NCBI GenBank assembly: GCA_007133055.1
Contig: SLNM01000147.1
Coordinates: 1-5,399, forward strand
Source: Lentisphaeria bacterium
GTDB lineage: Bacteria > Verrucomicrobiota > Lentisphaeria > Oligosphaerales > PUNB01
Length of the DNA stretch: 5,399 nucleotides
Direction: 5' to 3'
Below the pieces are notes generated by a model that was given only the letters and a program-made list of their open reading frames with translations, had not been told where the DNA came from and made no database searches. Below, piece after piece: positions 1 to 5,399 of this stretch (positions are counted from its first letter, which is position 1; the number at the start of each line of letters is the position of its first letter). A program made the translations under genes and the position numbers.

Positions 1-9
1 CAGTGCCGC

Positions 10-69
10 TTATTTAGCAGCGGACATTTGGTCGCTAATTGCAAAAAAGGGCTTCTTTTTCTTAGTCAT
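10..69 (-). CDS. Possible 19-codon small ORF, lysine-rich peptide
   Basis: ATG at 69-67 begins a 19-residue frame, MTKKKKPFFAISDQMSAAK, ending at TAA (12-10). An SD-like AAGGTG lies 7 nt upstream of the ATG, a good spacing. It is co-directional with xerC and starts 104 nt beyond the xerC stop. The N-terminal lysine cluster followed by a short hydrophobic stretch is notable, but I recognise no family. It could be a small protein, a leader peptide for a gene beyond the left edge, or a chance frame. A 5-bp inverted repeat (CCGCT 6-10, AGCGG 19-23) overlaps its stop, and the sequence ends too soon to see whether a T-run follows. Confidence 0.28.
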   Translation of the reverse strand: MTKKKKPFFAISDQMSAAK

Positions 70-83
70 GATTCAGCACCTTT

Positions 84-146
84 TCATTCATCAACGGAGG
101 CGAAACCGCCCACCCGGTCATCGGCGTACAGATAGTTTTTTTGCAC
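84..146 (-). CDS. Possible 20-codon small ORF immediately after xerC
   Basis: A GTG (146-144) opens a 20-codon frame ending at TGA (86-84), translating as (V/M)QKNYLYADDRVGGFASVDE. It is in the same frame as xerC, whose TAG stop is followed by nine sense codons before this GTG. The purine-rich GGAAGAGG directly before the GTG is too close to be a well-placed SD. It resembles nothing I recognise and could be chance. Confidence 0.12.
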   Translation of the reverse strand: MQKNYLYADDRVGGFASVDE

Positions 147-173
147 CCTCTTCCGTTTAGTTGGAGGTCGGGG

Positions 174-1268
174 CTATGCCCTTGGATGTGCCTGACGATA
201 GGCTTTGATCAATCGTTCGGCGTTGATGTGAGTATATATTTGCGTGGTTGAAAGGCTGCTGTGGCCGAGCATTTCCTGAACGCTGCGCAGGTCGGCGCCG
301 GCATCCAGCAGATGAGTGGCGAAGGAATGACGCAGTCGGTGGGGGGTGCTGTCGGCAGACAGTTTGGCTTGCTGCAAATAGAGCTTGAAATTACGCTGCA
401 CCGAACGAGCTGTCAGGCGCCCCCCGCGGGCGTTGACAAAGAGTGGGCCGCGGCTGCGCCCGCCGCCAAGCCCGGCTTTCTGGCGGGCCTGAAGGTATGT
501 CCGCAGTGCGTCCAGAGCCGGAGTGCCCAGGACACAGAGGCGTTCTTTGCGGCCTTTGCCGCGGACGGTGAAGGTGGCGGACAACAGATCAAGGTCAGAA
601 AGATCGAGTCCGACCGCTTCGCCAACTCTTAGTCCGGCACTGTAGATGGTTTCCAGCAGAGCCTGGTCGCGTCGGCTGGCGAACTCGGCGAAATTCTCGG
701 TTGGTTCCTGGCCGGCAGGGTGTTGCCGCCAATATTCTTCGGGCGCATCGAGCAGGCGCCCGACTTCCTCGACAGAAAAGACTCCGGGCAGCCGGCGCGG
801 TCTTTTAAGGCGGTTAAGAGAGGCAAAGGGGTTGCCCTCGAGGATTTCCTCGCGCACCAAATAGCGGGCGAACGAGCGGAGGCAGGAGACTTTGCGCAGG
901 ACCGAAGTTCGGGCCAGGCCGCGGGTTTGCAGGATGACCGCGAAGCGCCGGGCGTCTCTGACATCAAGCTGCCGCCATTCCGGAGGGTTTGTCCGGTCCG
1001 GCCAAACCAATGCCAGGAATTGATCGATGTCGCGCCGATACCCTTCCAGGGTGTGGGGGGAGGCGTTGCGCTCGTGGCGCAGGTATTGAAAAAAGCTTTC
1101 CCGCAGGTCATCTTTGACGGCAGGCTGGTTATATGCCGTTCGCTGGCCGGGCCGCGGCGGTGGTTCTGGTTTCCTCCCTGCCCGCCGGGCTTGACTGTTT
1201 GGATGTGCGCTTTGATGGTTTGCCATTGGGACCGATATCGCCGGCGTCCGGGTTTTTATTGGCCGCAT
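174..1268 (-). CDS. xerC: Tyrosine recombinase of the XerC/XerD family
   Basis: A complete 364-residue site-specific recombinase; typical XerC/XerD proteins are about 300 residues. The family resolves chromosome dimers at dif near the terminus with FtsK, cutting DNA through a phosphotyrosine intermediate. The SAM-like core-binding domain starts near residue 52 (FFQYLRHERNASPHTLEGY). All six catalytic residues are present: R214 in AGLRVGE, K238 in VRGKGRKER, H310 and R313 in HRLRHSFATHLL, H336 in MLGHSSLSTTQ and nucleophile Y345 in IYTH. Their spacings (24, 72, 3, 23, 9) match or closely follow the E. coli enzymes. Two oddities are an R/P-rich N-terminal extension of about 50 residues and an insertion of about 14 residues (around 177-197) in the linker before the catalytic domain. 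ATG 1268 is the first usual start after an in-frame TAA at 1358-1356; Met15 (ATG at 1226) is an alternative, and neither has a strong SD. XerC versus XerD, or a single Xer, cannot be decided here. Confidence 0.9.
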   Translation of the reverse strand: MRPIKTRTPAISVPMANHQSAHPNSQARRAGRKPEPPPRPGQRTAYNQPAVKDDLRESFFQYLRHERNASPHTLEGYRRDIDQFLALVWPDRTNPPEWRQLDVRDARRFAVILQTRGLARTSVLRKVSCLRSFARYLVREEILEGNPFASLNRLKRPRRLPGVFSVEEVGRLLDAPEEYWRQHPAGQEPTENFAEFASRRDQALLETIYSAGLRVGEAVGLDLSDLDLLSATFTVRGKGRKERLCVLGTPALDALRTYLQARQKAGLGGGRSRGPLFVNARGGRLTARSVQRNFKLYLQQAKLSADSTPHRLRHSFATHLLDAGADLRSVQEMLGHSSLSTTQIYTHINAERLIKAYRQAHPRA

Positions 1269-1327
1269 ATACTTGGCTGGTAAGATAGCGGTTGCGGGCG
1301 ACGGTGCAAGGCGGGCAGGCCGGGGTT

Positions 1328-1362
1328 GCGTAATGCGCCGGCGACAGGTGGAGCGTTATGCG
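1328..1362. repeat. Pair of 10-bp near-identical direct repeats upstream of xerC
   Basis: GCGTAATGCG (1328-1337) and GCGTTATGCG (1353-1362) differ at one base and start 25 nt apart, 60-95 bp upstream of the xerC start. The spacing is a little over two helical turns, which could suit a DNA-binding protein, but the repeats are short and could be chance. They are not a complete dif site. Confidence 0.3.
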
Positions 1363-1379
1363 TCAGTCAAAAAGTGCAT

Positions 1380-1406
1380 CCTTTGATGTCAAATCGGCAT
1401 CAGAGG
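1380..1406. terminator. Imperfect hairpin between uxaC and xerC, possible weak terminator
   Basis: The arms CCTTTGATG (1380-1388) and CATCAGAGG (1398-1406) can form a 9-bp stem with one G-U pair on plus-strand RNA and a 9-nt loop. TTTT follows at 1407-1410 on the plus strand. Read on the minus strand, which is the direction of the genes, the same stem carries a C-A mismatch, is preceded by AAAA, and is followed by a T5 run only after 6 further bases. It could therefore end uxaC transcription inefficiently. The stem is AT-rich and the U-tract is misplaced for the relevant strand, so the call is tentative. Confidence 0.3.
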
Positions 1407-1440
1407 TTTTGGCTGTCAGTCTATTTCGGGACGGTGCAGG

Positions 1441-2811
1441 TCATAATCCGAGGGCAAAGAGTTCGCTCGGGCGTTGATGACAGAGATAGACGGCGATTTC
1501 AGCGGCCACTTCCTGCGGCATCTGACCGCGGTCGACCATGGCGCCGAGCACGTCGCAGAGAGTGCGCCGGAACATTTCATGCCGCGAACCGTATGAGAGC
1601 AGTTTGCGCGAGTCGGAGACCATTCCTGCCAGGTTGGCCAGCAGATCGACGCTGCCGATGTATTCCAACTGTCGCTTCATACCGACTGGCGAGTCGTTCA
1701 GCCACCAGGCGGAGCCAATGTTGACTTTGCCGCCAAAGGCTCGGCACAGGGCGGCCACCGTGGCCTGATGACCAGGCTCGATGCAGTAGATAACAACCTT
1801 GAGGCGGTCATCGAACCGATTGAGCAGCGGGGTCAGGGGCTCCACATAGTCGATCATGTGGTTGGAGACATCGCCGCCCGAGTCCGGTCCGAGACGGTTG
1901 AACAGTGAATCCCGTACATCGCGCACCACCCCCGCATGTATTTGGAAAACCCAGTCCTTCTCGGCGTCCATTGCCGCCAACTGATTAAGCAGGTAGGACA
2001 TGAAAGCGATCATTTCCTCCGGCTCCAGCTCCCGTCCGTTGTAGGCTTTGCGGAACACTTCATCGGCATCGGTCTGTTCGACATGGTATCCGTAGGGCGT
2101 TTCCACGCCGTGATCACTGGCGACGCAGCCGTTTTCGGCGAACCAGTCATGCGCCTGGCGGAGAGCGTCCAGCAAGTCCTGAATCCGCTTGAATTTGCCG
2201 TTGAACCGCCGTTCCAGTCTGGTAATGTAGGAGCGCCAGTCGGGGTTGAAGATATTCATCGCCTTGTCCGGCCGGAAGGTTGGTCTTACCAGTCCCGGGC
2301 ACTGCCGGGCCAGCTGGCGGTGATCCTCGAGCGTGTCCGCCGGATCGTCGGTGGAACACAGAGTTTGCACCTTCATTTTTTTCAGCAGCGCCCGCGGCCG
2401 CATATCAGGGTGCTGGAAGAGGGTTCGGGCTTTTTCCCAGATTGCGGCGCCGTTGTCCGCGTTGATCGGCTCCTCGATTCCCAGTTGCCGCTTCAGGTCC
2501 AAGTGAATCCATTCATAGGTCGGACTGCCGGCCAGCCACGGAAAAACCTCGGCCATGGCCAGCCATTTGTCCCGGCAGTCGGCATCGCCGGTTATCAATT
2601 CCTCCGGCACTCCGCGCTTTCGCAGCATCTCCCAGACGTAATGGTCGGTCGCCGCTTCCGCCTGCCAGAGGTCGGTGAAAGGCTGGTCCGCCAATATCTG
2701 CCCGACATCGGCATGAGTATGCGGATCGACAATCGGCAGTTCTCGGACCTGCTGAAAAAGGGCCAGCGCCTTGTCTGTGCTCAACAAGTAATTATCGTCT
2801 AAAAATGCCAT
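1441..2811 (-). CDS. uxaC: Uronate (glucuronate/galacturonate) isomerase, amidohydrolase superfamily
   Basis: A complete 456-residue protein, close to the usual UxaC length (about 470). The family isomerises D-glucuronate to D-fructuronate and D-galacturonate to D-tagaturonate, the first cytoplasmic step of hexuronate breakdown. Visible family signatures: VDPHTHAD (28-34) with the metal-binding HxH pair H31/H33; VQTLCSTDDP (148-157); SDHG (232-235); an IHAG..R segment (291-297) in place of the usual QLHIG.xR; NIGSAWWLND (364-373); and the highly diagnostic GMVSDSRKLLSYGSRHEMFRR (396-416). In characterised homologues the DSR aspartate is a metal ligand and the arginine contacts substrate; here these would be D400 and R402. 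The enzyme is a divergent member: HTH replaces the common HCH, so exact substrate preference is open. No other uronate genes (uxaA, uxaB, uxuA, uxuB, kdgK, kdgA) lie in the window. The start is set by the strong SD at 2825-2821. Confidence 0.94.
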   Translation of the reverse strand: MAFLDDNYLLSTDKALALFQQVRELPIVDPHTHADVGQILADQPFTDLWQAEAATDHYVWEMLRKRGVPEELITGDADCRDKWLAMAEVFPWLAGSPTYEWIHLDLKRQLGIEEPINADNGAAIWEKARTLFQHPDMRPRALLKKMKVQTLCSTDDPADTLEDHRQLARQCPGLVRPTFRPDKAMNIFNPDWRSYITRLERRFNGKFKRIQDLLDALRQAHDWFAENGCVASDHGVETPYGYHVEQTDADEVFRKAYNGRELEPEEMIAFMSYLLNQLAAMDAEKDWVFQIHAGVVRDVRDSLFNRLGPDSGGDVSNHMIDYVEPLTPLLNRFDDRLKVVIYCIEPGHQATVAALCRAFGGKVNIGSAWWLNDSPVGMKRQLEYIGSVDLLANLAGMVSDSRKLLSYGSRHEMFRRTLCDVLGAMVDRGQMPQEVAAEIAVYLCHQRPSELFALGL

Positions 2812-2825
2812 GGTTCATATCTCCT

Positions 2826-2827
<2 letters not shown>
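2812..2827 (-). promoter_or_regulatory. Shine-Dalgarno of uxaC abutting the ligA stop codon
   Basis: On the minus strand, AAAGGAG (2827-2821) begins within the ligA TAA stop (2828-2826). AGGAG lies 9 nt from the uxaC ATG at 2811, a near-ideal spacing. An out-of-frame ATG at 2818-2816 is only 2 nt from AGGAG, so it is too close to be the preferred start. With no room for a promoter between the genes, uxaC is most likely transcribed with ligA, or from a promoter inside ligA. Confidence 0.8.

Positions 2828-5399
<2,572 letters not shown>

Noticed and set aside
96..118. GGCG-AAAC-CGCC hairpin and nearby T-run as an xerC terminator
   Set aside because: The stem is only 4 bp and no T-run follows it on the minus strand.
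1..135. Open frame on the plus strand from the left edge to TAG at 133-135, followed by a T7 run
   Set aside because: 44 codons without recognisable content (Ser- and Cys-containing, no motif), opposite to all real genes, and no clear GC-rich hairpin before the T-run. Likely a chance frame.
1353..1370. dif-like half site (CGCATAA on the minus strand) close to xerC
   Set aside because: Only one 7-base match to a Xer arm is present. The second arm and the 6-bp central region are missing, so it is probably chance.
1387..1392. Perfect TTGACA -35-like hexamer on the minus strand upstream of xerC
   Set aside because: No TATAAT-like hexamer lies at 16-18 nt; the bases at that distance read TGACTG or similar. 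The TTGACA also sits within the hairpin arm and loop.
1936..2802. 288-codon open frame on the plus strand opposite uxaC
   Set aside because: It is antisense to a well-conserved gene, with no domain signature and no supporting ribosome binding site.
2792..2818. Mini-ORF starting at the out-of-frame ATG at 2818-2816, just before uxaC
   Set aside because: It is 8 codons long and its ATG is only 2 nt from AGGAG; the ATG at 2811 has optimal spacing and opens the real gene.

Overview
The window comes from a bacterium with a GC-rich genome (third codon positions mostly G/C). The NAD+-dependent DNA ligase is a bacterial hallmark. The lineage cannot be fixed from the sequence; a PVC-type bacterium is a plausible guess and no more. 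A glucuronate/galacturonate isomerase suggests an organism that can use uronic acids from plant or algal polysaccharides.

All confident genes lie on the minus strand, so transcription runs from right to left. Region by region: (1) 5399-4939 is the C-terminal part of a beta-class DNA methyltransferase, cut by the window edge. (2) 4937-2826 is a complete ligA. It starts one base after the methyltransferase stop, and its Shine-Dalgarno lies inside the methyltransferase's last codons. (3) 2811-1441 is a complete uxaC-type uronate isomerase. It starts 14 nt after the ligA stop, with a strong Shine-Dalgarno abutting the ligA stop codon. (4) 1440-1269 is a 172-nt spacer with one imperfect hairpin and a short direct repeat, but no convincing promoter. 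(5) 1268-174 is a complete XerC/XerD-type tyrosine recombinase with all six catalytic residues and an unusual N-terminal extension. (6) 173-1 is non-coding or holds only very small ORFs; one 19-codon ORF has a good Shine-Dalgarno.

The methyltransferase, ligA and uxaC look like one transcription unit by spacing alone, although their functions (DNA modification, DNA joining, sugar catabolism) do not form one pathway. xerC is probably a separate unit or the distal end of the same one. No tRNA, rRNA, CRISPR array, insertion sequence or intergenic stretch above 300 nt was seen. Most of the window is conventional. The points worth a second look are the methyltransferase-ligase coupling, a possible sliding-clamp-binding motif at the LigA C-terminus, the divergent metal-site motif in UxaC, the XerC extension and insertion, and the small ORFs at the left edge. 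I did not find a clearly new multi-gene system.
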